Source of the DNA: an uncultured Bacteroidales bacterium
GTDB taxonomy: Bacteria; Bacteroidota; Bacteroidia; Bacteroidales; UBA932
Assembly (NCBI GenBank): GCA_946616385.1
Contig: CAMOIZ010000043.1
Span: forward strand, 1 to 8,396
Direction: 5' to 3'
DNA length: 8,396 nucleotides
In this document: piece after piece, positions 1 through 6,611 of the stretch
How positions within the stretch are numbered: position 1 is the stretch's first letter
Layout: each line of letters starts with the position of its first letter
The notes under the pieces: model-generated
Database searches by the model: none
Told to the model about the DNA's origin: nothing
Seen by the model: only the letters and a program-made list of their open reading frames with translations
Program-made: the position numbers and the translations under genes

Positions 1-755
1 GGATTGTCTTCAAGCACCGCTGCATCCTTGAACCATACCAGGTTCATGGCGTCGAAGTCCTTTTCCAGGGCGGCGTCGCAGCCGACCGGGGCGAATCCTT
101 CGAAAACGCTCAGCATATTCTCCGCGGCGCTTTCTCCGGCAGCGGATGCAAGAGCGCGGGAGAGTCCGGCCTGTTTTTCGGCCAGATCTTTCTGCAGGGA
201 GGGAATCTCCGACTTGCGCGCTTCAAGCGATGCGGCATAGGCGGCGATGTCTTCTTCCTGCTTCTTGATCTCCTCTTCCAGGGCTCCGAGTTCCTGCGAG
301 GGTTCGGGGAGTTCCTTGAGAGGGAAGCCGGCATTGTCTCCGACGATGACGAACCAGCAGGTCTTGCCGTCGTCCTCCACTGTCTGGATGGCATAGTCCT
401 GTTCCCATCCGGATTCGAATTTCTTTGCCGGGACACTGTAGAAATGCAAGGCGAGTCCGGTTTCGGCGAGGGCCTTGCGGTCCCAGTCGCCCCATACGCG
501 GACGGCATCCGCACTTTTCTGCAGATTCTTGAGATTCTCCTTCATCCCTGCGAGGGTGGAATCACTGCCTGCTTCGATTTCGGATATCAGCTTGCGCTGA
601 GCTTCGATATCTGCGAGCATTGCAGCGGTATTGTCATCCACGGGCTTCTCGCTGCGTGTGATGTCCACCAGTCCGAGATCCTGAAGTCCGGAAAGGAATT
701 CCTCCTTGTCTGCGCTGAGCAGGACGAAGGAATACTTGGTCATTTTCTCGATCAT
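1..755 (-). CDS. ntpI: V-type ATP synthase subunit I, N-terminal part (cut by left edge)
   Basis: Membrane stator subunit (equivalent of eukaryotic subunit a): its N-terminal cytoplasmic arm binds the peripheral stalk, and its C-terminal membrane half, outside this window, forms the ion half-channels against the c/K ring. I translated 251 codons without a stop. The start MIEKMTKYSFVLL is the usual beginning of the family, with a beta strand followed by 'LQDLGLVDI' (about residues 24-32). Two charged helical stretches, around 48-75 and 155-195, form the two-stranded coiled-coil arm. Near 215 'VFEGFAPVG' matches the family's 'EGW-P' strand, and the visible part ends at 'VLEDNP', just before the membrane domain. 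The ATG is fixed by an ATGA overlap with the stop codon of subunit D. A subunit K (proteolipid) gene is expected to follow to the left. Family assignment is firm; the missing part cannot be judged. Confidence 0.9.
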   Translation of the reverse strand, partial: MIEKMTKYSFVLLSADKEEFLSGLQDLGLVDITRSEKPVDDNTAAMLADIEAQRKLISEIEAGSDSTLAGMKENLKNLQKSADAVRVWGDWDRKALAETGLALHFYSVPAKKFESGWEQDYAIQTVEDDGKTCWFVIVGDNAGFPLKELPEPSQELGALEEEIKKQEEDIAAYAASLEARKSEIPSLQKDLAEKQAGLSRALASAAGESAAENMLSVFEGFAPVGCDAALEKDFDAMNLVWFKDAAVLEDN

Positions 756-1360
756 AGCGCTTCCTCCTCTTCTTCTGCCGCATGGCGGGTCTTTACTATC
801 TTCGATGAGGCCTTGCTCAGGTTCTCCTCATCTTCCATATATCGCTTGATCTTGCGGATAGCTTCCTGATAGCCCGGAATCTGCACTTTTTCGTACAGAT
901 TAACCTTCTGCGTGGTCTTCTTGCGCTGGAAGTCGAGGATGCGGCGCTTCTGCTCGTACACCTCGCTCTCGAGTCCGAGGCGGGTGAGTTCCTGCAGAAT
1001 GCGCACTCCGTCGGCATACCAGGCCGGCTTCACGAAGGCATTGAACGGCGCAAGCTCGTAGTGGACGGCATCGAGCTGCGGGCACTTCACTCCGGCCACC
1101 TTGACCTCCTTGAGATCGATGTCGGTGATGCGGATGAGTCCGGGCTCGAATTCGTTCCACAGGGCTGCGAGGTAGTCGTAGCGCTGCATGGCGTCTTCCA
1201 GATCCCTTGCAAGCTTCTCCGACTCCCGCTTGGCCTCGAGCACGCTCACGCGCAGGGCCGACTCCTTGTTCTTTAGAGTCGGCAACGCTTTCTGGCGCAC
1301 CTTCAGCTGCTTTCCGAGATTCGTCAGCGATGTCTTGTTGTATTGGAATTTAATTGCCAT
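752..1360 (-). CDS. ntpD: V-type ATP synthase subunit D (central rotor stalk)
   Basis: Rotor shaft inside the A3B3 head; it couples ATP hydrolysis or synthesis to rotation of the membrane ring. The 202-residue length is normal for the family. The N-terminal helix begins MAIKFQYNKTSLTNLGKQL and runs to about residue 65. The C-terminal helix carries the family signature 'KKTTQKVNLYEKVQIP' at about 147-162, followed by 'EAIRKIKRYMEDEE', the conserved R/K-x-VN-x-LE-x-x-x-IP pattern. The tail is acidic (AAEEEEEAL). The start lies 30 nt after the stop of subunit B, the only true gap in this operon, and its stop overlaps the start of subunit I as ATGA. Subunit F, the usual partner of D, is not encoded in this window. 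Confidence 0.93.
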   Translation of the reverse strand: MAIKFQYNKTSLTNLGKQLKVRQKALPTLKNKESALRVSVLEAKRESEKLARDLEDAMQRYDYLAALWNEFEPGLIRITDIDLKEVKVAGVKCPQLDAVHYELAPFNAFVKPAWYADGVRILQELTRLGLESEVYEQKRRILDFQRKKTTQKVNLYEKVQIPGYQEAIRKIKRYMEDEENLSKASSKIVKTRHAAEEEEEAL

Positions 1361-1390
1361 AAACTGTCATTCCGAAAGTAATGATGGAAT

Positions 1391-2707
1391 CTATTTCCAA
1401 TATTTGTCTATCAGTACCTGCTTGATGCCTGTCTCTTCGGGTTTGAAGTGCTTTGCGAAGAGTCTCCAGGCGGTGTCGAGCATTTCGTCGATGGTGATGT
1501 TTACGTCGATGCTGAGCAGTTCGACCGCGTAGTCCTTTGCATAGTCGAGGCAGCGGAGGTCGTAGTCGGAGAGGTCGAAACCGTTCTCCAGCTTGGTCTT
1601 CGCATTCTGGGCGTCTGCATAAAGGCGTACGCCGGCGTTCATCACCTGGGAGTGGTCTTCGCGGGTCTTCTTGCCCTGCACGAGCTGTTTGAGTCGGCTG
1701 AGGGACCGGAACGGGTCCACGATGACTTTTCCGGTGTCGGAATCGGCACGCAGGAAGAGCTGGCCCTCGGTGATGTATCCGGTGTTGTCGGGGATTGCAT
1801 GGGTGATGTCGCCGTCGTTCAGGGTGGTGACGGCGATGATGGTGATGGATCCGCCGTCAGGCAGCTGCACGGCCTTCTCGTAGATCTTCGCAAGGTCGGA
1901 ATAGAGCGAACCCGGCATGGAGTCCTTGGAAGGAATCTGGTCCATGCGGTTGCTCACGATCGAGAGGGCGTCGGCATAAAGTGTCATGTCGGTGAGCAGC
2001 ACCAGCACCTTCTCGTTCTTGTCGACAGCGAAGTACTCGGCGGCGGCAAGCGCCATGTCCGGAATCAGGAGTCGCTCCACGGGGGGCTCCTCGGTGGTGT
2101 TCACGAACGATACGATCTTGTCGAGTGCGCCGGCGCTTTCGAAGGCGTGGCGGAAGAAGAGGTAGTCGTCGTTGCTGAGGCCCATGCCGCCCAGGACGAT
2201 CTTGTCGACATCGGCACGGAGTGCCACGTCCGCCATGACCTGGTTGTAGGGCTGGTCGGGATCGGCGAAGAAAGGAATCTTCTGCCCGGAAACGAGGGTG
2301 TTGTTGAGGTCGATGCCCGCGATGCCGGTGGGAATCAGCTCGGAGGGCTGGCGGCGCTTGTAGGGGTTCACGGAAGGACCGCCGACCTGGCGCTCCTCGC
2401 CTTCAACCTCGGGGCCGCCGTCGATGGGCTTGCCGTAAGCGTTGAAGAAACGTCCGGAAAGCTGCTCGCTGACCTTGAGGGTAGGAGGCTCGCCGTGGAA
2501 TGAAACTTCTGCATTGGTGGGGATTCCCTCTGTGCCTGCGAAAACCTGCAGGGTCACGAGGTCTCCCTTTGTCTTCACCACCTGGGCGAGGCGCCCGTCG
2601 ACGGTGGCGAGTTCATCGTTGCTCACGCCGGAGGCACGCAGCGAAACCGTGGCCTTGGTGATAGCGTCGAGCTTTGTATATACTTTCTGGAATGCTTTAG
2701 TTGCCAT
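1391..2707 (-). CDS. ntpB: V-type ATP synthase subunit B (non-catalytic nucleotide-binding subunit)
   Basis: Alternates with subunit A in the A3B3 head. With the start MATKAFQKVYTKLDAITKA it has 438 residues, within the family range; an ATG 9 nt upstream (adding MQK) is possible but does not match the usual N terminus. There is no Walker A P-loop: at about 141-156 stands 'GQKIPFFADPDQPYNQ', the degenerate loop of B subunits. Further marks are 'SIVSNRMDQIPSKDSMPG' (about 249-266), 'DITHAIPDNTGYITEGQL' (about 300-317) and 'RSLSRLKQLV', whose SLSR arginine (about R338) is at the arginine-finger position that completes the catalytic site of A. The start overlaps the end of A by 11 nt, suggesting translational coupling. 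The loop sequence differs from the common 'FSGSGLPxN' of Thermus-type enzymes, fitting the divergent spirochaete/Bacteroidetes branch. Confidence 0.93.
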   Translation of the reverse strand: MATKAFQKVYTKLDAITKATVSLRASGVSNDELATVDGRLAQVVKTKGDLVTLQVFAGTEGIPTNAEVSFHGEPPTLKVSEQLSGRFFNAYGKPIDGGPEVEGEERQVGGPSVNPYKRRQPSELIPTGIAGIDLNNTLVSGQKIPFFADPDQPYNQVMADVALRADVDKIVLGGMGLSNDDYLFFRHAFESAGALDKIVSFVNTTEEPPVERLLIPDMALAAAEYFAVDKNEKVLVLLTDMTLYADALSIVSNRMDQIPSKDSMPGSLYSDLAKIYEKAVQLPDGGSITIIAVTTLNDGDITHAIPDNTGYITEGQLFLRADSDTGKVIVDPFRSLSRLKQLVQGKKTREDHSQVMNAGVRLYADAQNAKTKLENGFDLSDYDLRCLDYAKDYAVELLSIDVNITIDEMLDTAWRLFAKHFKPEETGIKQVLIDKYWK

Positions 2708-4451
2708 TTTCTGCAAGGATTTCGTTGAGTTGGGTACGGTATTTTTCGAAATCTTCGGAACCCCACTTGTTGTAGTTCATCTGGCGCAGGGTGTTGATGA
2801 GACGCTTGAAGTATGCGCTGCACTGTTCGTAGCCTTCGAATGTGAACTTGCGGTCGCAGATTTCGAGGATCAGGTCGAGCATGTAGCGCTGCCTCTCGAT
2901 GGGGCAGAGACTGTCGACCGGGTCGAATCCGTCCTGCTGGAGGAAGGCGAAGTCGATGAGCTCGCTCTTCCAGAAGGTCTCGTGATAGCTCATGGGCACG
3001 CCGTCGTCGCCGAGGATGTTGATCTGGTCGGCCATTTCCTTTCCGCGGAGTACCATGGTCTTTGCGCGGGTGACTTTCTCAACCCATCCTTTCTCGATCT
3101 TTTCGTCGAGCCAGGCAGCGATTTCGGGATATTCCAGATACTTGGAATAGGAATCGATGGGGTTGACGGCGGGGTAGCGCTTCTGGTCGGCGCGGTTCTG
3201 TTCGAGCGCGTAGAAGCAGCGGGCCGCCTTCTTGGTGGATTCGGTGACGGGCTCCTTGAGGTTGCCGCCGGCAGGGGAGACGGTGCCTATGAAGGTGACC
3301 GCTCCGGTCTGCCCGTTGTTCAGCACCACCATGCCCGCGCGGGCGTAGAAGTTGGAGATGATGGCGGAAAGGTCTACCGGGAATGCGTCGGCACCGGGGA
3401 GTTCCTCCATACGGTTGCTCATCTCGCGCAGAGCCTGTGCCCAGCGGGATGTGGAGTCGGCGAGAAGCAGAACCCTCAGGCCCATCGCGCGATAGTACTC
3501 GCAGATGGTCATTGCCGTGTAGACGGAGGCTTCACGCGCGGCCACCGGCATGTTGGAGGTATTGCAGATGATGGTGGTACGCTCCATCAGGTGACGTCCG
3601 GTGTGAGGGTCGATGAGTTCCGGGAATTCGGTGAAGATTTCCACAACCTCGTTGGCACGTTCGCCGCAGGCTGCCATGACGATAACGTCGGCCTCGCCCT
3701 GCTTTGCGATTGCGTGCTGAAGCACGGTCTTGCCGCATCCGAAAGGCCCGGGGATGAATCCGGTGCCGCCTTCCGCGATGGGATTGAAGGTGTCGATCAC
3801 ACGCACTCCGGTCTCCATGATCTTCTGGGGACGCGGTTTTTCCTTGTATCCCTTGACGGCGACCTTGACGGGCCATTTCTGGGTCATCGTGACGGGCACT
3901 TCTTCGCCTTCTTCGTTCACGAGGGTGGCGATGGTGGCGTCGACGTTGTACTGCCCGGCGGGAGCAACGCTCTTGACGGTGTATGTTCCTTTGAAGGAGA
4001 ACGGCACCATGATTTTATGGGGCAGCCATCCTTCCTTCACTTCGCCCAGCCAGTCGGCGGCGATCACTTCGTCGCCCGGCTGCGCGATGGGAGTGAAATC
4101 CCAAAGCTTCTCGTGGTTGAGAGGATCGGTGTATTCGCCTCGCTTGAGGAATACGCCGGTCATGGTGGTGAGGTCGTTCTGCAGACCGTCGTAGACGCTG
4201 CTGAGAAGCCCCGGGCCGAGGGTGGCCTCGAGCATCCTGCCGAGGAACTCGACCTGATCGCCTCCGCGCAGTCCGCGGGTGCTCTCGAATACCTGTACAG
4301 AGGCTTTGTCGCCATTCACCTTGATTACCTCGGCAAGAAGATCGGTGCCCCCGAGTTTGATGTAGCAGAGTTCATTCTCCGCCACGGGGCCGTCCACCTG
4401 CACGGTCACAAGGTTGGAAACTATGCCTGTAACCTTTCCAGTTGTTTTCAT
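2697..4451 (-). CDS. ntpA: V-type ATP synthase subunit A (catalytic)
   Basis: Catalytic subunit of the soluble head, 584 residues, typical of prokaryotic A subunits. Domains in order: N-terminal beta barrel (1-75, MKTTGKVTGIVSNLVTVQVD), the 'non-homologous' bulge insert found only in A (about 115-200, containing QKWPVK), the nucleotide-binding core and a C-terminal helical domain. Walker A is GPFGCGKT at 235-242 (K241, T242). The catalytic-glutamate motif is GERANEVVEIF from 263. The Walker B region is 'LRVLLLADSTSRWAQALRE' (325-343). 'SPAGGNLKEPVTESTKKAA' at 392-410 is the loop that in Thermus-type enzymes reads SPPGGDFSEPVT. The start overlaps the DUF2764 stop as ATGA, and the stop lies inside the start region of B. 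C239 in the P-loop and C516 in 'DSLCPIERQ' align with the eukaryotic redox cysteine pair. The sequence does not show whether it works mainly as pump or synthase, or on H+ or Na+. Confidence 0.96.
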   Translation of the reverse strand: MKTTGKVTGIVSNLVTVQVDGPVAENELCYIKLGGTDLLAEVIKVNGDKASVQVFESTRGLRGGDQVEFLGRMLEATLGPGLLSSVYDGLQNDLTTMTGVFLKRGEYTDPLNHEKLWDFTPIAQPGDEVIAADWLGEVKEGWLPHKIMVPFSFKGTYTVKSVAPAGQYNVDATIATLVNEEGEEVPVTMTQKWPVKVAVKGYKEKPRPQKIMETGVRVIDTFNPIAEGGTGFIPGPFGCGKTVLQHAIAKQGEADVIVMAACGERANEVVEIFTEFPELIDPHTGRHLMERTTIICNTSNMPVAAREASVYTAMTICEYYRAMGLRVLLLADSTSRWAQALREMSNRMEELPGADAFPVDLSAIISNFYARAGMVVLNNGQTGAVTFIGTVSPAGGNLKEPVTESTKKAARCFYALEQNRADQKRYPAVNPIDSYSKYLEYPEIAAWLDEKIEKGWVEKVTRAKTMVLRGKEMADQINILGDDGVPMSYHETFWKSELIDFAFLQQDGFDPVDSLCPIERQRYMLDLILEICDRKFTFEGYEQCSAYFKRLINTLRQMNYNKWGSEDFEKYRTQLNEILAENGN

Positions 4452-5035
4452 ATCTTGTAGTTTTCTTTTATTTCTTTGACCAATTTACGGAAGAGTTCCC
4501 GGCCGGTGGCCTCGTCGAGGCGCAGCCAGCGCTCCACCAGCTTCAGTTTGACCACGAAGGCAAGGATGACATCGAGGTCGAATACGTCCATTACCGTGAG
4601 GGTGTCGACGGCCTTCCAGTAGAAGTCGTCCAGACCGCGCTCGCGTGCGAGAATGTCGCTGCCTTCGAGAATCGCGTCCACTTCGGCTTTCTGCTCGAAT
4701 TCCACGGCTTCCTTTTCAGGATCGAGGATGAGGATGTCCGTCCCCTCGGGCCTTCCGAGGGTGCGGTTGAGGTATTCGACCTTGGCGTTCCGCACTCCGA
4801 GGTCCATCTCGAAGAAGTTCCGTATGAATCTGTTGCGGCTGGCAGCAGCTTTGCGATAGAGATCGGCGTTCAGCTTCAGGGGATCGTACGAATCAAGCAG
4901 CAGGTCCAGAAGGAGGATGTCCTTGCTGCCCAGCTGCTCGCGGATCTCCGAAAGGATGGCTTCCGTATCCGGATTCTCGCGCCCGTCCTGCTGCAGGAGG
5001 GGGAGTCCGGCGATTATGTATTCGTAATTATTCAC
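4448..5035 (-). CDS. DUF2764 family protein in the V-ATPase operon (possible C-like stalk subunit)
   Basis: A 195-residue, mostly helical, soluble protein with no signal peptide or membrane segment. It lies between subunits E and A, where Thermus and Enterococcus operons carry C and F. It matches the DUF2764 proteins that occupy this slot in spirochaete (for example Borrelia) and Bacteroidetes V-ATPase operons. The start is GTG (protein begins MNNYEYIIAGLPLLQ), overlapping the E stop by 8 nt; the usual N-terminal 'YYY-x-ASLP'-like strand supports it. The stop overlaps the A start as ATGA. Two stretches loosely recall subunit C repeats: 'FFEMDLGVRNAKVEYLNR' near 74-91 (compare D-x-x-N-L-K-x-x-L-R) and 'DLDVILAFVVKLKLVERW' near 153-170 (compare the L-A-x-x-x-E-x-x-N-L region). 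My inference is that it caps the membrane ring or completes the central stalk. The resemblance is by eye only. Confidence 0.82.
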   Translation of the reverse strand: MNNYEYIIAGLPLLQQDGRENPDTEAILSEIREQLGSKDILLLDLLLDSYDPLKLNADLYRKAAASRNRFIRNFFEMDLGVRNAKVEYLNRTLGRPEGTDILILDPEKEAVEFEQKAEVDAILEGSDILARERGLDDFYWKAVDTLTVMDVFDLDVILAFVVKLKLVERWLRLDEATGRELFRKLVKEIKENYKI

Positions 5036-5636
5036 CGAAGAGGAGTTTACGCGTTACGGGACGCAGATACTCTGCGATGAGTTCGTTGAAGGTCTGTTCG
5101 GTGAGAGACACGAACCAGCTTCCGTCCTTGGGCCCTACGGTGAAACCTCCGGAGATTTTCTTGGAGAAATCGGCCTGGACTCCGCCTTTGAGGGTTTTTG
5201 CGAGTTCGTTTTTCAACCAGGGTTCAAGCTCGGCTTTCTGACTCTCGGGAAGAACCAGCGCGATGTCGGAGGCTTCGTCGGTGTTGAATTTCTGAGCGAC
5301 GGCCTTGATCATTTCCTTAACGAAAGCAGTGTCCTTAAGGGTTTCGGACACTTTGCTTTCTTCGATTTTGCCGACGATCAGGCTTTCAATATCTTTCCTG
5401 GTGGCCTGCAGGCATTGGGCGGAAGCCATCTTGAGGTCGGATTCAACCTTGGATTTGAGGTCGGCGGCATCTTTTTCGGCTTTTGCCGTGATTGCCGCGG
5501 CTTCTTCCTTGGCTTTTTCGATAATCAGAGCTGAGTCTTTGCGAGCCTGCTCCAGAAGCACTTCGCCTTCTGCCTTACCTTTGGCGAGACCCTCCTGGTA
5601 GAGTTTCTCGGTAAGTTCTTGCAATTTGTTCTGCAT
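5028..5636 (-). CDS. ntpE: V-type ATP synthase subunit E (peripheral stalk)
   Basis: First gene of the V-ATPase operon, 202 residues. Subunit E, normally paired with G, forms the peripheral stalk that holds the A3B3 head against rotation. The N-terminal 75 or so residues are a long Ala/Lys/Glu-rich coiled coil beginning MQNKLQELTEKLYQEGLAKG, with 'EEAAAITAKAEKDAADLKSK' inside. The C-terminal half (about 100-202) is the globular domain that touches the head, with a beta hairpin at 'ISGGFTVGPKDGSWFVSLTE' (161-180) and the end 'YLRPVTRKLLFGE'. The ATG lies about 33-40 nt downstream of a -7-like box. Its stop overlaps the GTG start of DUF2764. No gene for G, its usual coiled-coil partner, is visible; either E pairs with an unlinked protein or the stalk is simplified. 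Confidence 0.9.
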   Translation of the reverse strand: MQNKLQELTEKLYQEGLAKGKAEGEVLLEQARKDSALIIEKAKEEAAAITAKAEKDAADLKSKVESDLKMASAQCLQATRKDIESLIVGKIEESKVSETLKDTAFVKEMIKAVAQKFNTDEASDIALVLPESQKAELEPWLKNELAKTLKGGVQADFSKKISGGFTVGPKDGSWFVSLTEQTFNELIAEYLRPVTRKLLFGE

Positions 5637-5644
5637 ATTTGATT

Positions 5645-5686
5645 GGTTATATTGTATTTGCGTTTTTCAAACTTACAAATATAACC
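5645..5686. repeat. 9-bp perfect inverted repeat flanking the V-ATPase promoter
   Basis: The arms are GGTTATATT (5645-5653) and AATATAACC (5678-5686), separated by 24 nt, with centres 33 bp apart, about three helical turns. The right arm overlaps the candidate -7 box of the ntpE promoter and the left arm lies 9 nt before the ntpE start codon. Transcription would begin between the arms, so an mRNA hairpin is unlikely; an operator for a dimeric regulator, or chance in AT-rich DNA, are the alternatives. Confidence 0.45.
5676..5683 (-). promoter_or_regulatory. Candidate Bacteroidetes -7 box for the V-ATPase operon
   Basis: On the minus strand this reads TATATTTG, an exact match to the Bacteroidetes primary-sigma -7 consensus TAnnTTTG. 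It implies a start of transcription near 5668 and a leader of about 30 nt before the ntpE ATG. No good TTTG -33 element stands at the expected 19-21 nt upstream, so the promoter may be weak, activator-dependent or not real. Confidence 0.45.
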
Positions 5687-5727
5687 ATTTTTATGCAGAT
5701 TTCCTTGTTTTGTGAAATACAGATTCT

Positions 5728-6210
5728 TTAATCAATTTGATCGGCGAGAAGTTTCTCCAGGAGGGCCCGGTCCATCTTTCCGTCAAGGCAGATGAAAGTA
5801 AGCTCGCTGCCTTCATCGGTGAACAGCACGAAACTGTTGACGGTTTTATCGTCGCCGCAGGTGTACATGCGTACGACTTCTCCGTCTTCCTTGGCTTCCA
5901 TCAGCATTTCGTAGGAGCCGGAGTCGATGAACTTGTTTACGTCCTTGGCGATTTTTGCATTGACGGCAGAGTTCTCGCTGTTGATGATGTACAGTCCGGA
6001 GAGCCCCTGGATCACGGGAGTGAGATCGACTTCTCCTTCATTCGTCTTGATGTCCGGGATCCTGCCGATCATGCGGAACATGGCAGGGGAGATGTAAACG
6101 GCGCTGATGCCTTTTTCGTCGGAGTATTTCTGATAAATGCTCTTGCCGTTCTGTGAGAAAGCGGTAATGGAACTGATAAGCAGTATTGAAACTATGATGA
6201 ACTTTTTCAT
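5728..6210 (-). CDS. Exported DUF4252 domain protein, last gene of the sigma operon
   Basis: A 160-residue protein with a clear Sec signal peptide: MKKF, a hydrophobic run, then 'ITAFSQNGK' with probable cleavage after AFS. There is no lipobox cysteine, so it is likely a soluble periplasmic protein. The mature part matches DUF4252, a Bacteroidetes family of unknown function often found beside ECF sigma factors. It has mixed alpha/beta character, a central 'LSGLYIINSEN' strand (about 70-80), the motif 'MLMEAKEDGEVVRMY' (102-116) and a C-terminal strand 'ELTFICLDGKMD' (136-147). Its ATG overlaps the anti-sigma stop as ATGA. It is related to the first gene of the operon by the shared LMEAK segment and overall layout. 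A role as ligand or sensor for the sigma/anti-sigma pair, or as its effector, is inference. Confidence 0.85.
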   Translation of the reverse strand: MKKFIIVSILLISSITAFSQNGKSIYQKYSDEKGISAVYISPAMFRMIGRIPDIKTNEGEVDLTPVIQGLSGLYIINSENSAVNAKIAKDVNKFIDSGSYEMLMEAKEDGEVVRMYTCGDDKTVNSFVLFTDEGSELTFICLDGKMDRALLEKLLADQID

Positions 6211-6611
6211 TTTCCGTTGATTTTTTCGATTATTGATTCTGGTCTGGAGGCAGTAGCTTCCGCATTGCGGACTACTTTGACTCCTTTGGATACTTTTTGT
6301 GATATATACTGGAAGGTCTCTTCGACCTGTGCGTATGCAAGCATGGGATCGTCGAAGCTGTCCACCGGATCGGAGGGCCTTCGTACCAGCAGTATTGCCG
6401 CAATGGCTGCGGCTATCGCAAGTGCCGCCACGCTGAATTGGGCTGCAGGGCGTCTGCTGACTGCAGCCGGCTGACGGGCTGCGGCTGTCTGCTCTTCGGC
6501 AAGCATCCTCTCCTTCAGCCGGTCGGCGAGACCTTCCGGAACCCGGATATCGCGCGAGGCTTCTTCGAGTTCTTCCGGAGTGAGTTTTTCTATATCTTCG
6601 ATTCTTTTCAT
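6207..6611 (-). CDS. Single-pass membrane protein, probable anti-sigma factor
   Basis: A 134-residue protein directly after the sigma gene (ATGA overlap). Residues 1-55 are charged and helical (MKRIEDIEKLTPEELEEASR, then 'VPEGLADRLKERML') and should lie in the cytoplasm, where they could bind sigma. One membrane helix spans about 59-76 (Ala/Ile/Leu-rich). The remaining 58 or so residues are probably periplasmic and include 'DDPMLAYAQVEETFQYIS' (88-105) and 'QKVSKGVKVV', a pattern I recognise from small proteins paired with ECF sigma factors in Bacteroidetes. It contains no cysteine or histidine, so it is not a zinc-binding (ZAS) anti-sigma factor, and it lacks the FecR domain. The call rests on gene order, topology and the tail motif; direct sequence proof is lacking. 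Confidence 0.7.
   Translation of the reverse strand: MKRIEDIEKLTPEELEEASRDIRVPEGLADRLKERMLAEEQTAAARQPAAVSRRPAAQFSVAALAIAAAIAAILLVRRPSDPVDSFDDPMLAYAQVEETFQYISQKVSKGVKVVRNAEATASRPESIIEKINGK

Noticed and set aside
1361..1390. Possible small hairpin TCATT-AATGA between subunits B and D
   Set aside because: Only 5 bp of AT-rich stem with no T-run; too weak to call a terminator or regulatory element.
1448..2503. A 351-residue open frame on the plus strand
   Set aside because: It is antisense to subunit B, with the same Val/Gly/His/Glu-rich composition; the minus-strand frame is clearly the gene.
2442..4460. A 672-residue open frame on the plus strand
   Set aside because: It lies antisense to subunit A, which has all family motifs. 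Its product is a low-complexity mixture rich in Val, Gly, His and Asp, as expected from the reverse strand of GC-biased codons, and I see no recognisable domain.
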